64,000 bases of DNA. Source: Adiantum capillus-veneris (taxonomy: Eukaryota; Streptophyta; Polypodiopsida; Polypodiales; Pteridaceae). Under the pieces are notes generated by a model. The model saw nothing but the letters and a program-made list of their open reading frames with translations. It was not told the DNA's origin and searched no databases. Each line of letters begins with the position of its first letter. Positions within the stretch are counted from its first letter, which is position 1. Shown here in pieces: positions 10,227 to 21,591 of this stretch. The stretch is taken from contig CM043957.1 of NCBI GenBank assembly GCA_014529385.2, forward strand, positions 87,768,381 to 87,832,380. The letters run 5' to 3'. The translations under genes and the position numbers were made by a program.

Positions 10227-12430
10227 ATTATTTTGGAGATGTCTTTGTAATCAAAAGGCTTAAATAAAAAAATTGATGAGTTGAGCTTGAATTGCATTAA
10301 TCACAAAAAGTTACAAAACAGTCCCTTCATATCCTTCGCATAGGGTTCTCCAAAAAAAAAAATCAAAGGGGTTGCACATCCCCGACTACTCCTTGTGTAG
10401 CTTAAAATTCTTATTCTTTCTACGGAGTTGCCACCATCACCTTTCCAGAAGGAACTTTGTGTCCAGAGGCTTACACTTCATTTGAAAGAGGAATGCATTT
10501 CTAGTTTGCCAAATTGCTCTCACTACTTTAGCTCTTACTATACATATGTTAGTCAGGAGGCCCTCATTGTCAATGCCTATATCAAGGCCACATCTAAAGA
10601 AGGGAGTTTCCAAATGTGTGTACACCCAGTTGCTGACTGTGCCCATGAAGACTCTGATTTTTAGACATCCCAAAACAGGTGCGTCAAGGTTCATTCGGAT
10701 GTTTACATCTGACAGTGGTGCCTTCACCTAAACCTCTTACTTTTGCTTTATCTTTGGTCGGAAAGAATCCAAAAATCACTTTTCAAGGGATAGCTTTGTC
10801 TCTCTCTTCACATTTAGCCTTCCAGATGTTTCCAACTACTTGGCTCCATTTGCTTGCAGCCCACTTTCTAGACTAGATCCTATTGAGGTGCTTGATCCAA
10901 CCCTCTAAAGAGCAAAGATTTTCATAAATTGTTTTAGTATGAGTGAACTAAAAAGCCTTTCTCCATGCCACTTCCAAGATTTCCAATCCAATGGTGGAGC
11001 ATGGAGGAAGGGTTAGGTTTGATAATTTTTCAAGTAATCTTTCGATGAGGATCTCCTCCTGGAATGAAAGATTACTGCATAGCTTTATATGCTCCAATGA
11101 TTGCCAATCCCCTTTCTGATAATCCCAAAAGAATCCAAGGTGTCAAAGCCCTTGTTGTTGAGATTCCTGGCTATTTCAATCCAATGGTTATAACGGCCCA
11201 AGCCTTCCACTATGGGTCCCCAAAGAGACCAATGTCTAGTCGTTCCTTTCTAGTACCTTGTCTCTTCCTTCCACATGAGTTTATCTACGGCTTTACAACA
11301 TTTTTCAATAAACTTCCTAGTATATCCACTTAGTTGAGCCCTAACATCGATGGGGTGGAGAAGTTTTTTTTGTATACTGAGGTTGGACCATGAACCACCT
11401 CTTGACCTCATGTGGGCTTCCATAACCATTTACCTTGCCATACAACCCCAATTCTCTTTTGAATTGGCAAGGATGCAAGAAAATTTAGCACATAAAGCCA
11501 GATCATGAGTGACAAGGTTCAGGATGCCTAATCCACATTGAGCTTTTGGTTTACCAACAATCGCCCATTTACCTCATTGCCACGGTCTGCCTCCAGTCAG
11601 TATATTTCTCCACAAAAACTCCTTGATTGGCTTCAAGAAAGAATTCCAATTATATTGGAATAACTGCAGGAATGGTAAAGTGAAGGCTATGTACAGGATG
11701 AATAAGGTATTAATTATTGTAGCCCTACAGTGGAAAGGATTTAGGATTAACTCCCACTGCTTCATTTTCTTTTTAATTCTTTCTTGAACCGAGTCAAAGG
11801 CTATATTGTGAGTAGTTCCTTCCCCGACAGGCACCCCTAAGTGTCAGAAGATGTTACCTCTCTTAACAATCTCTCTAGTCCAGCCAGAAGAATGAAGACT
11901 AATCTCTTCCGACAAAGAGATTAGTCTTAATTTTTCAATGTTACATTGAGACCTTGACACTGTGGCAAACACCTTGACAATCTCCAAGGCTTTTCTAACG
12001 TTGTTCCCTTTCACTTGGAGAAAGAGTAATGAATCATCAGTGGATAGCTTAAAAAGTGGTTGTTTATCCATCTAGATTTGAATCACTTTAATCTCTTCAT
12101 CGCTTGCTCCAACATAGTAATTAGAGGGTGGGTGCAGGCGACGAACCAAAGCAGCACTAAGGGACACCCTTGATGAATGGACCTCTCGACATCAAAGCAA
12201 CCAAAAATTCTTGAATTGAAGAGCAATTCTGAGGAGCTCTCTTCCCCAAGAGTATTAACTGCTTGACAAACTCGTGGACCAAACCCCAAGGTCTGCACCG
12301 TTTCTTGCACAAAAGGCATACAAGGTAGATATTGAACTTGGGCTAGAAAGATGTTTCTGGACTCCCACTCTTGAGCAATCCACTGCTTCAGAACTTCAAC
12401 AGGAACAATGACCACTCTTTCTTGCAATTG
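10227..12430 (-). mobile_element. LINE (L1-type non-LTR) retrotransposon, degenerate, minus strand
   Basis: On the minus strand, frames at 12427-12083, 12071-11844 and 11834-11574 give RT palm and thumb signatures in order: SIHQGCPL (usual RQGCPLSP), STDDSLLF (usual ADDSLLF) and RIKKKMKQWELILNPFHCRA with TIINTLFILYIA (thumb). A further frame at 10437-10727 is probably the C-terminal part. The catalytic FADD has decayed to STDD. No endonuclease is found, so the copy is 5' truncated or internally deleted. Its 3' end at about 10227 abuts Athila copy B. Confidence 0.7.
11574..12427 (-). pseudogene. LINE reverse transcriptase remnant
   Basis: Three consecutive frames cover the RT from before motif B (LGFGPRVCQAVNTL, then SIHQGCPL) through the catalytic DD (TDDSLLFLQV) to the thumb (KMKQWELILNPF). 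Single changes shift frame between them near 12075 and 11840. In plant L1 elements this protein nicks DNA with an upstream endonuclease and primes reverse transcription at the nick; that upstream part is missing here. Confidence 0.7.
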
Positions 12431-13045
12431 CTTATACCAGTGATTAAGCTCAGCAGCACTAACAACAACAAGTTCCTGATAGAAGAATTAGAGTTCTCAT
12501 TCTTAGCATTGACCTCATCAGCTTTGCCTGCATTTTCCTTATTCTCCTCTTCTTTAACATTGCAAGTCCCTTTCCATTAACAACATTAGGAGATTGAGGA
12601 CTCACTTGATTATCCTCAGAGGATTGAGGACGATTATCAATATTTTGCCATATTAGAGATTAGGGAAAATTGACCATTAATAGGCAGGGAGTTAGGGTTT
12701 ACCTGGTTAGGTTTATGTAGATTAAAAGGGAGGATTGTTGCATTGCCTTCTTGTACTGCAACGTTGAGCGTCAAGGAGTGGAAGACATCTTGTTGCAAGT
12801 GTTACTGTATGAAAGATATAGGGTTGAAGTTGGGGTGGGTTTGGACTTCATGTGCGTACGACAAGGGACCCTACTTGCCTGCTCGGAGCTGAGGAGTGAG
12901 CCCACTCGATATCTCGAGATGGGAAGGGACAGTGAATCCACCCTTTGGGGACGCTGCAGACGTGAGCAAAGCATTCATGGGGTTAGGGTTGCCTTCCATG
13001 CAGGTGATACCATTCACTAGTGCATCTTGGAGCGCCATAGTTTTA
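12431..13045. other. Low-complexity flank, possibly LINE ORF1 remains
   Basis: The stretch holds several GAGGATTGAGGA-type repeats (12585-12640) and no convincing coding frame. On the minus strand it is Lys/Arg/Met-rich, as LINE ORF1 tails can be, but this is only a guess. Confidence 0.3.
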
Positions 13046-13074
13046 CCCCCCCCCCCCCCCCCCCCCCCCCCCCC
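13046..13074 (+). repeat. Poly(C) tract, 29 bases
   Basis: An uninterrupted run of 29 C residues is followed by an A/G-rich stretch. The exact length is likely to be polymorphic or affected by sequencing. Confidence 0.95.
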
Positions 13075-13346
13075 ACCAAAAAAAAGGGGGGAAGGACAGA
13101 GAGGGAAATTAGAAGAGGGCCGCGAGGACATAAAATACTTAAGAGAGAAAGGGGAAAGTGAAACAGAGGGTAATTGTTCATACCTCAGAATTTGCATCCG
13201 TATGGAGCTCAGATCTCAAGCTCACCGCTCAGCCCTGTCCCCTTCTCTCCATTCTTCATAAACAGTTTTCATTTTGAGATGGCCTCCCAGATTTTGCTTG
13301 AAGTTATAGTTGAAAGTTGCATTTCATGTATTTGAAGAAGGAAAAG

Positions 13347-13706
13347 TTACCATTATGCCCCTCTAATTTGTGGAAATTCCTAAAATACCCCCAATATTTT
13401 GATATATATTCTTAAAATGCCGTTCAGATTTCCAAAATTCCCAAATTACCCTTAAGGGGTTGTGAGATTAAATTTCTCCAAAGATTAAAAGAATTGTAGC
13501 TTTTCATAAGAAGAGATGAATTGTAGCTTTGGAGAGATGAATTGCTTCATTATTTTTAGACAAAGTTGCCTTTCTTTGCGAGGTAGTTTGTGACAACGGA
13601 TCTCAATTGGAATAAAAATTAGAAAATCTTGAACAATCCAACCAAAAGAGATAAAGGGTATTTTGGGAAATTTCCACAAATTAGAGGGGTATTTTGGTAA
13701 TTTTCC
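13347..13706 (-). repeat. Interspersed repeat, copy 1 (inverted relative to copy 2)
   Basis: The reverse complement matches 16915-17243: both contain GATTGTTCAAGATTTTCTAAT, AATGAAGCAATTCATCT and TCTCCAAAGATTTAAT-like blocks in the same order, and are bounded by GGTATTTTGGTAATTTTCCC. No coding frame is present. It is probably a non-autonomous element or part of one; the class is unknown. Confidence 0.7.
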
Positions 13707-14024
13707 CTTTAAAGAATTGCCAATGGCCAGGCGGCCGGTGAAGATTGGAGAAAAGGGGAGCACCGTCGTTTTCCAAATGGCTTGAAGTTTACAGGCTACC
13801 GTTACGCTGGGCCAGGCCTTTTTGCCGGCTGGACAGTGTACGCCACGAGTCAGGAACGGTCAGCGCTTCAGTCCCGGAAATCAGTCAGAGCCACACTGCA
13901 GATCCAGACACACTGACGTGCCAGGGCCGCCAGTGTGTAAGGGAGAAAACGTTAAAAAATTCAATAAAATAAATATTCCACAATTTTAAAAAAAGGAATC
14001 GCGGCAAAAAGCCAGCCTGGGGGC

Positions 14025-14047
14025 TGCATCATCATCATCATCATCAT
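14025..14047 (+). repeat. (ATC)n microsatellite
   Basis: Seven tandem CAT/ATC triplets, uninterrupted. Confidence 0.9.
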
Positions 14048-15160
14048 TGTCTGATACTCTCCTGTGTCAAGTCAACTGCCCAATCTCTCGTAGGGCCCTC
14101 CTTTCACACTCTGTCCGGACAAACAACGCTGGACCCAACTTCTTTCAGTTTCAGACTTTCAGCCTTTCAAAGATCTCTTCCTTGATCCGCCCTTGTCTCC
14201 ATCGCTCCCTATAACTGAATTTGAATATTCAACGCCTATATTTATGCATGCATCACTTTAACACTGGATCACATTCACATGCGATGGCCTTAACGAAAAC
14301 TACCATGACCCTAGAACCTCACAAAATTAGTGCATTCGCATGGGTGGAGCGACAACATTAAACAAAGGCCGGGTTCAGATGTGTGAGGCAAAAACCTGCT
14401 TGCTTGTTGGCTGCCTCCAGGCAAGCTAATAACGAGCAACAAAGCATTCAACCAGCAATAAGCTAGTGGTTGTGTTGTCGCCTGGCATCTGTGCGATCTG
14501 GGATCAACCGCGTCGCTCACAATATTGATTGAAAAGTGTCCAGCAGTACCTCATTTCGGGGGGGGGGGGGGGGGCGGGGCTGCCCATGAAGTGGTGGGTC
14601 CAAAAATGTGTGTTACACTTTTTGGCAAAGACAGCGCACATCTGCAGTCGTCCTGTCTGAACCAGGCCAAAACTTGCTTTCTGAGAAACGACAAAGTTCC
14701 TCAGCAAAGCCCCAGACACATCAAAAAAGTTTGGTGCACCATATCTAAGTCCAGGTACATTTACTCTCCACATGTAGAGTAAATTCCAAAATTGGTGCTA
14801 TTCTTGTGGAAGAAGAAGAGCTTTCTGTGGAGTGTCTCCACTAACTAAATGGGATCTCTACATCTCCTTAACTCTACAAGTGTGCCCAATCATGGCTGCA
14901 CAATAACTGAGCATGCATCCCTTGGCTTAAAACTATGTGCCCTTACGAATGCACATTGCTTTTGATTTGAGTAGCCAAACATGATCCTAGATAAAATCGA
15001 AGCTAACTTCAAACTACACACTCATAGTGTTTCTAAATAGTAATGCTAATTAGAGAAACCTCAAAATTAGCAACATCTTTTGTACTTGCCCATACATCCT
15101 AGTTTTCCGAAATAGAAATATATGAGGTGAGAAACTGAACTACAAACACATTTACTATAC
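14048..15160. other. Intergenic, no gene seen
   Basis: Only short frames occur. A 17-base poly(G) run lies at 14558-14574. No TE domain is recognised. Confidence 0.5.
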
Positions 15161-15161
15161 A

Positions 15162-15560
15162 AAGGTAGTGTCTTGATGAAGTGAGAATAGAGCTTGGTTT
15201 ACACTTTTACCAAGGCATTACTCTCAAGATACACCATACCATCTCCTACGTATATTGCAATAGAATTGTTCAGAAGCAAAACTAAAAGCACACATTGTAC
15301 TTGCTCTTAGCTGTATAGTCATCATAAAAATTCTTGAATACTTGAAGAAGTAATTGCATGCTCATAGTGTCTTGAGGGAGTGAGAATGAATCTTGATTTG
15401 AATGTTTACCAAGGCATTACACTCATAAATCATATCATACAACCTCTTAGGGGTAATGATAAAATCTGCACTAGAACTATTGATTACCTTGTGGACGTGA
15501 TAAAGTATCCATAATGTTGCACTTAGAACGCAACTGGAAAATTTGACCTCCACGCTGTGA
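15162..15560 (+). repeat. Diverged tandem duplication, ~198-bp period
   Basis: TAGTGTCTTGATGAAGTGAG (near 15166) and TAGTGTCTTGAGGGAGTGAG (near 15364), each followed by a TTTACCAAGGCATTAC block, repeat at a spacing of about 198 bp. Similarity fades after about 90 bp. No coding potential is seen. Confidence 0.55.
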
Positions 15561-16730
15561 ATGATCATAGCATAACAAAGAAAAGACAATTAAAACTGAC
15601 ACCCATCATCATCAAGGCTGCTATATGTATAGAGATAATTCTAATTTTCACGTTGCTAGAGGAATAAAATTTGGCTAAAATCCACCAGTATAGAAGCACT
15701 TTGCTATGGTTCATAACTGTGAAAAATAATAAAAGAAAGCATCACTTTTGCGTGCATATAAGGTGAGAGGACTCGATCATAAATGAGTTTTTGTCTGTCC
15801 ATAGAGCCAAAATAAATGCCTAGACAAAGATATCCATATCCAAAGCATAAACAATGCATAAAGGAAAAAATGAATGCCAATCAGAAACCTTGTTGCACCG
15901 TTGTGCATGCGTTGCATACCTTAATTAGAAATGACCTTGTCGATCACATCAACCAAACAACCGACCTTGTCGAGCATACAATTATAGAACTTGGACCTAT
16001 CCAAACACTCTAAACGAATGTACCATATTGTGGTCCAATAATGTCCTTAATCAAATGTCATATGTCATAGTGAAAATCACTTTATGTATAGAGTTAAGTC
16101 CACCGTGCTTGGATGCCTTGCATGTATCTTTAGTGATGTAGCAACAATAGAGGTTGTGTGCACTACATGCACCATTGATTGCAACTTTGTTTGTTGTTGT
16201 TAGTCCTTGTTCTTGCTTAACTTCTCAAAATTGAAACCTTGCCAATCCGGTAAACTGATCCACACCAATTTTAGTGTTTCTTTCAAATCTTTAAGGGCAT
16301 TGCATGATGCCATGCATGAGGTTTCTCGGCTTTCTCAAGAGAATTCTTGCTTGAATGCCCGGACTTGATCTCTTCATGTCTGTGTTTGAGAACCTTGAGC
16401 ACTTCCTTCGCTTGAGAGGAGCTCCAACATTCCTGGCTTGAATTTCGTTGCAGCCCCAAATTTTCCTCCTTTGAGAGAGCCTTGGAACCATGTGCTTAGA
16501 AATTTTCACAAGGTTGTTCATTGCTTTTACTTATGAGATTGAGTGGAGCATTGCTCCTTGGAATTTCGAAGCTTTCCCTATGGAGATTGAAACATTACGT
16601 GGTAGCTTGCATGGCCCTTGCATGAAATAAGACCTCGCACCTATGGCAGCGCAAGCAAACAGAACAGAGAAATCAACGATGGAAAATATCTTCGTCGCAA
16701 TTTGTCACTGATTACCTCACAGATTCATAA
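15561..16730. other. Intergenic, no gene seen
   Basis: AT-rich DNA with short random frames on both strands; no domain, RNA gene or TE end is recognised. Confidence 0.5.
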
Positions 16731-16731
16731 A

Positions 16732-16770
16732 TTAGAGGGGTATTTGGTAATTTTGCCCTGCCACCTGTTA

Positions 16771-16824
<54 letters not shown>

Positions 16825-17243
16825 CCTCACAACTCTTCTCTCTCCCACTTTGTCTTTGCTCCACGACATCAAGACGCCCTAGTTCTCTTGCAAGCAGCTC
16901 AGTGCGACACGATTTCATTAACATAAAAAACTAGGATTGTTCAAGATTTTCTAATCTTTATCCGTTTTTGAGCGCTTAGCATTTGTGACAAATCACCTAG
17001 GAAAAAAAGGCAATTTTGTCTTAAAATAATGAAGCAATTCATCTTAAAAGCCTACTCAAATTCTAGTTTTAGCATCTTGTATTGATAGACAATCAGCCTT
17101 CTCATGAAAAAAAGCTACTATTTTTTTTATCTCTCCAAAGATTTAATCTTGCAACCAAGGGTATTTTGGGAATTTCTGAAAATTTGAAGGGCATTTTGGG
17201 AATTTAGAACAAAATATAATCAGGGTATTTTGGTAATTTTCCC
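16732..17243 (+). repeat. Interspersed repeat, copy 2, with (CT)n expansion
   Basis: It starts TTAGAGGGGTATTTGGTAAT and ends GGGTATTTTGGTAATTTTCCC, with a (CT)26 tract at 16772-16822 inside. The 16915-17243 part matches the reverse complement of 13347-13706. The two copies form an inverted pair about 3.2 kb apart. Confidence 0.65.
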
Positions 17244-17342
17244 AAAAAAATCTCTCCCTCTTTTTCTCTCTCTGCCTTCGCCCTCCCACATGTCACATCT
17301 CTCTCTCTCTCTCTCCCACGTGCTCAGATCTTTGCCTTCATT

Positions 17343-17414
17343 GGCTTTTCTTTTGATGTCAAACAAGGTATCTTAGAAGATATCTTCTAATTCAACCTAT
17401 AAGCAAAATTGGCA
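17343..17414 (+). repeat. 72-bp direct repeat, left copy, with 18-bp palindrome
   Basis: It is nearly identical to 18511-18585. It contains the perfect palindrome TTAGAAGATATCTTCTAA at 17373-17390; the right copy has one changed base there. The pair flanks about 1.1 kb that includes a LINE 3' fragment. Confidence 0.8.
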
Positions 17415-17589
17415 GACCTACTTATGGGAAACTAGTCCAATCACAATAAACCTTTTTTAATCATAAGGGTTGAATTTTGGTAACACTTCCCTCTATAAGC
17501 TTTATCTAACAAAACCAAATTTGTACCACAATCAAGTAATAAAGGCGAAACCTAAGCTAGAAAAATGCAACATGGTTAAAATCCTCAAG

Positions 17590-18328
17590 AAGGTTATCGA
17601 TTGCTAAGAACACCTAGTGCCCACAATGGCCACGTGGGATGAAGGTTTTTTTTATGAAAGATACTTTGGGGGGCCTTGTCGCCTGGTGGTTCTAGCAAGA
17701 GGTATCGGTCCATATAGATGCTCACAATGCAGAACGGCTAGTAAGGACCTCCCTCACTTATTCAAGAAGTGCCTGGCAATCTGTGGCCTGCCAAGGAAGA
17801 TATGCAAATGGATTCAAAAGACTTGAAAGATAGGTTTCTTTAAGAATGGTCTCTTCATGGGAGGGAAGGTGATGAAAAGTCAAGCGCTCCTAATTTGTAC
17901 GCAAATTGTTATATTTTGCTACTTTAAGCACGTATGGAAGGCCACGAACGATCCGATTTTTGAGAACGCCTTGGAAACAGCTAGCTTTACGGAGATTATC
18001 CAAGAAAACAAGGAGGCGATTGTCGCCACTGGCAAATGGAAGAACTCTGGAGAGTGGAACGGGGCAATTGGGGCTGCGATGGCTGACTTGCACATTTGAG
18101 TGGGTGGTTTCTTGCTCATGTCAAGGTGTGCTCCTTAGGCAGCCAATCTTTGTTCTGGTATCCCTGTGATTATTGTGGGGTGGCTCCCCTCATAGCTGAT
18201 ATATCACGAATGTTTTTGTGGTATCTGGGAGACGCCATGGCTCGACATGAGCATGTCTTTAATTTATAAATCCTTGTGGTTATTCTAATATAATACACTC
18301 ACCATTGTGAGTTAAAAAAAAACAAAAA
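17590..18328 (+). mobile_element. LINE 3' fragment with A-rich tail
   Basis: The frame at 17617-17826 contains CSQCRTASKDLPHLFKKC, fitting the zf-RVT zinc-binding domain near the end of plant L1 ORF2 (C-x2-C then HLF-x2-C). The frame at 17857-18099 could be the ORF2 C-terminus. The sequence ends in an A-rich tail at about 18315-18328 (GTTAAAAAAAAACAAAAAAT), as expected for a LINE 3' end. It is heavily 5' truncated. Confidence 0.55.
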
Positions 18329-18510
18329 ATCTCAATCATGAGTCAAAGCTACTTCTCATATCAATCTACGCATGCTTTGGCCAATAAACATCAAATCATG
18401 GTGCATCGCAATATAATTGTCTACATATTGGCTACTATCGCCTACTGGCTCTACTTTCACTTAACCAATTAATTTGTTCTTCAAATTCCACTAGAATCTT
18501 GAAATCTTGG

Positions 18511-18585
18511 GGCTTTTTATTTTGATGTCAAACAAGGTATCTTAGAAGATACCTTCTAATTCAACCCATAAGCAAAATTGGCAGG
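18511..18585 (+). repeat. 72-bp direct repeat, right copy
   Basis: It matches 17343-17414 from GGCTTTT through AAAATTGGCAG with few changes (TATCTTC to TACCTTC breaks the palindrome). See the left copy. Confidence 0.8.
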
Positions 18586-19314
18586 GCCTATTTGGCTTGA
18601 AGTTCTTTGCTAAGAAAGTTGGAATATAGCACATGCAAACCATGAGAATCATGCATATATATGAATCATAAGCTAGGTGTTTCCCACATGGTGAGGAGTA
18701 ATTCATATGTGACGGATTTTTGTTGCTCTTCTTGATGTCATGCACACATTTTCTCATAATATGTTGTTTGAGGAGGGGGTAAAGCAAATTGCACCTCTTT
18801 GAGGTTCAATATCTTCAACGCCTTCAAGCTTTGGGGCCTTCACCATTTGCGCAACTTCCCTCGATTAGAGCACTTATGCATTTCTAAAGTGGAAACAATT
18901 CTTTTCTTCTCCTCCAAGGCCAACTTGTTCCTCTCTCAATGTCATGTCACATTCTCTCTCTCTACATTGCAAGAATGCCATGCTGTCTTAGTTGAATCAG
19001 GAGGCAGATCGTAGAAGTAATTTTTGAATAAAGCTTCACAAAGAGTGGAAGAGGGAAGAGATGAATCTCCTTCAAGCCCTGGCGGGAGGATGAGAGGTAT
19101 GTCTTCCTCTTCATCTTCTGACTTTGAAGATGAAACAATTCCCAATACTCAACCACCTCACTTAACTATCAAGGACAACACTTCATTTGAAGCCCAACTG
19201 GATGAACAAGATGTTGCCGAGAAGTGGAAGACTGATACCCCTTCTCCCTTAGTGGATATCATTATGAGACCCAAGCTGAGGAAGAGAGGCTAGCGATGCC
19301 CACATCTTCCAAAG

Positions 19315-19757
19315 ATGATCTATCCTCCTACTAAAGGATTTTCTCTTAATAGTAAAGGTTTTATTGACCCTATTAGAGCTCATGTTTTGAAGCAATGGAT
19401 CAGGGAATCCGATTTCAAACCTGACCTTATATCTTTGCAGGAGCTCAAAGTCTCTGAACATGCTCTGAAGAAAAACCTGCTTAGAGTTGGGACTGGCATG
19501 GTCTCAACTAGTACAAACTCTTTGGTTTCTATTGTGCATAAATTTGCAATCAATTTTTGGTGGCTATTACTTTTAAGAGTCCTTTTAACTTGAGAATGGT
19601 GTCCCTATATGCTCCTAACTCTATTCCTGATAGGTCTGTAGTATGGGCTGAGATTGCCAACTTGCCTAAACCTTGTATCCTTGTAGGGGACTTCAACATG
19701 GTAGAAAATTTGGAAGACAGATGGTACAATACAGGGAAAATCATAGGAGGCACATAA
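19315..19757 (+). pseudogene. LINE endonuclease remnant
   Basis: Two frames (19315-19593, 19557-19757) join to an exonuclease/endonuclease/phosphatase-fold domain: the N-terminal metal-binding Glu in SLQELK and the catalytic GDFN in LVGDFNMVEN are visible. The enzyme nicks target DNA for priming. A frame change near 19560-19590 breaks it. Confidence 0.75.
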
Positions 19758-20643
19758 AAAATACAATGGGACTGCATGATTGATAAGCAGAACTTGCCGG
19801 AAATCTCCCATGACACAGGATTTACCCGCTTTAACAAACAACAAGGTAATTGTTGTTTGTTGGATGCAAGGCTTGATAGAATTTATATGAACTTAAAGAT
19901 ATTGAAGGACTTTTGGCAAGTCAACTATTGGATTGATAAGACTATGCTAATGGCAGATCAATCACATGTTATGTTTGAGTTCATTAAAGAATCTCGCATG
20001 TATAAGGTTGGCTAGCCTAACATTGATCAGGCCTTGCTTCCCATTAAATGGGTTAAAGATGAAAGAGATTTTTGACAACGCATTGAGTCATTGTTTAACA
20101 TTCAAAGCGTGGGATTTTGCAATCAAGAACACTCAGAAATCTCTAACAGACTTTAAGATTAATGCCAAGACTTTAAGACAACACAGAAGGATGATGATTA
20201 TAAAGAAAATATTTGACTTAGAGTCCACACCCCAACCTAATTGTCCTCCTCCCCCTGCCCTTCTGGAGCTGAAAGAAGATCTTAGAAGAGAAGAGCTCTT
20301 GGTTGCCAAGGCTTCTTTGAACTAGACCATGGAATTTTGGGTAGGGAAAATAGATTGTCCTAATAAAAATATGTTCAAGATTGTTAAGAGGAAAAAAATC
20401 AAAGATTTCATTCCCTTTTTGAAAAACCAAAATGGGGAGATTGTCAAATCTCACAAGGAAAATATGGAGGTTGCCATGGATTACTATTCTCTTCCCCCCC
20501 TAAAAGAGGGGTTGGTCAAGTTACTGTAAGAGCTGGTATAGCTAGAATAAGTAAAAAGATGGTTCAACGATCCATGGTTCATCAACCATCCATGGCTAAA
20601 CAAATGGACCAAACTCTCACAAAGGAGGAACTGTGAAGAACCA

Positions 20644-21272
20644 TTGATGCTTTGTAGCGTGGAAAATCTCTTGGATTGGATGGTCTGCCGAATGAATTTT
20701 ATCAGCGATACAAAGACTTCCTCATCCTTACCTTCTTTTGGTTTGACAGGAAGCCTTGGTAGTCCCTCCTCTGTTAATACAGGAATTGTTAAATTAATTC
20801 ATAAAAGGGGGGTCAAGGAGGACTTAGGTATTTGGAGACCTATCCCTTGCATGACTTCTGTGTATGAGATCTTTGCCCTGGTCCTAGCTAAAAGAATCAG
20901 TCCTTTGTTGAAAAACATCATCTTGCCTGATCAAAAAGGATTAAAAAAAGGCAGAGACATATTGGATGCCATTATCACTCTATGGGAAGCCTTTGAGCAT
21001 GTAGAGGAGTCTAAGTAGAGCTTTATTTTCTTTAAAATTTACTTTGACAAGGCTTATGATAGAATTGAGTGGGACTTTGCTTTCAATATTTGTTTGATAC
21101 TAGTTTTGGTAAAAGGTTTATAAAGTTCATCCAAGTTCTGTTTGGAAATGCTTTGGCTAGAATTGCAATTAATGGAGATCTCACTGACTCTATTCCTTTA
21201 TTGAGATCAATCACACAGGGATGCCCAATTGCTCCTCTTCTTTATGAAGTATGTTCAGATGCCTTGGGATGA
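20644..21272 (+). pseudogene. LINE reverse transcriptase remnant (N-terminal half)
   Basis: It starts with a degenerate LDGLPNEFY-type motif in an alternative frame near 20680, then RISPLLKNIILPDQKG, GRDILDAIITLWEAFEH, a stop at 21016, FDKAYDRIEW (motif A, Asp present, about 21045-21075) and SITQGCPIAPLLYE (motif B). Motif C (xADD) is not found; the copy ends first. Confidence 0.75.
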
Positions 21273-21591
21273 TTAGTCAATGAAGCATTGTCTATAGACA
21301 AAATTAAAGGAATAACAATTCCTACGGTCAGCAAACCATTAGGAAATTTCAGAGGTCATTTGGGGTTTCTAAGAAAATGTATTTTTCGCACTCTCTCTCT
21401 AAAAAATATGGCGAATAATAGAGGCGGGTCTGTCATGGTAAAAGTTCAAAAAGTGTACTTTAAGTAGATTCTTTACCCTTCTGAACATTCGTCCGTAATG
21501 ATTGAGGGATAATCTTCTTTTCAGTTGCATTGAATGAACCTCGTCAACATGGAGGGATGAAGCCGCAACAACTATTCACTTTTCATTAAAC

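Larger units (their letters stand above)
18980..21340 (+). mobile_element. LINE (L1-type), endonuclease and RT, 3' truncated
   Basis: On the plus strand the order is a Ser-rich leader (19024-19293), an AP-type endonuclease (19315-19757), a linker (19776-20529) and RT (20644-21272). Landmarks are PDLISLQELKVSE, PCILVGDFNMVENLEDRW, LDARLDRIYM, GRDILDAIITLWEAFEH, FDKAYDRIEW and SITQGCPIAPLLYE. At least six stops or frameshifts disable it. The FADD-bearing part and 3' end are missing; the next sequence, from about 21.5 kb, is unrelated. It belongs to the same general class as the minus LINE at 10.2-12.4 kb but covers a complementary part. Confidence 0.8.

Noticed and set aside
12896-13261. Poly-Pro frame of 121 codons and its poly-Gly partner on the other strand
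   Set aside because: Both are produced by the poly(C) tract; no real domain.
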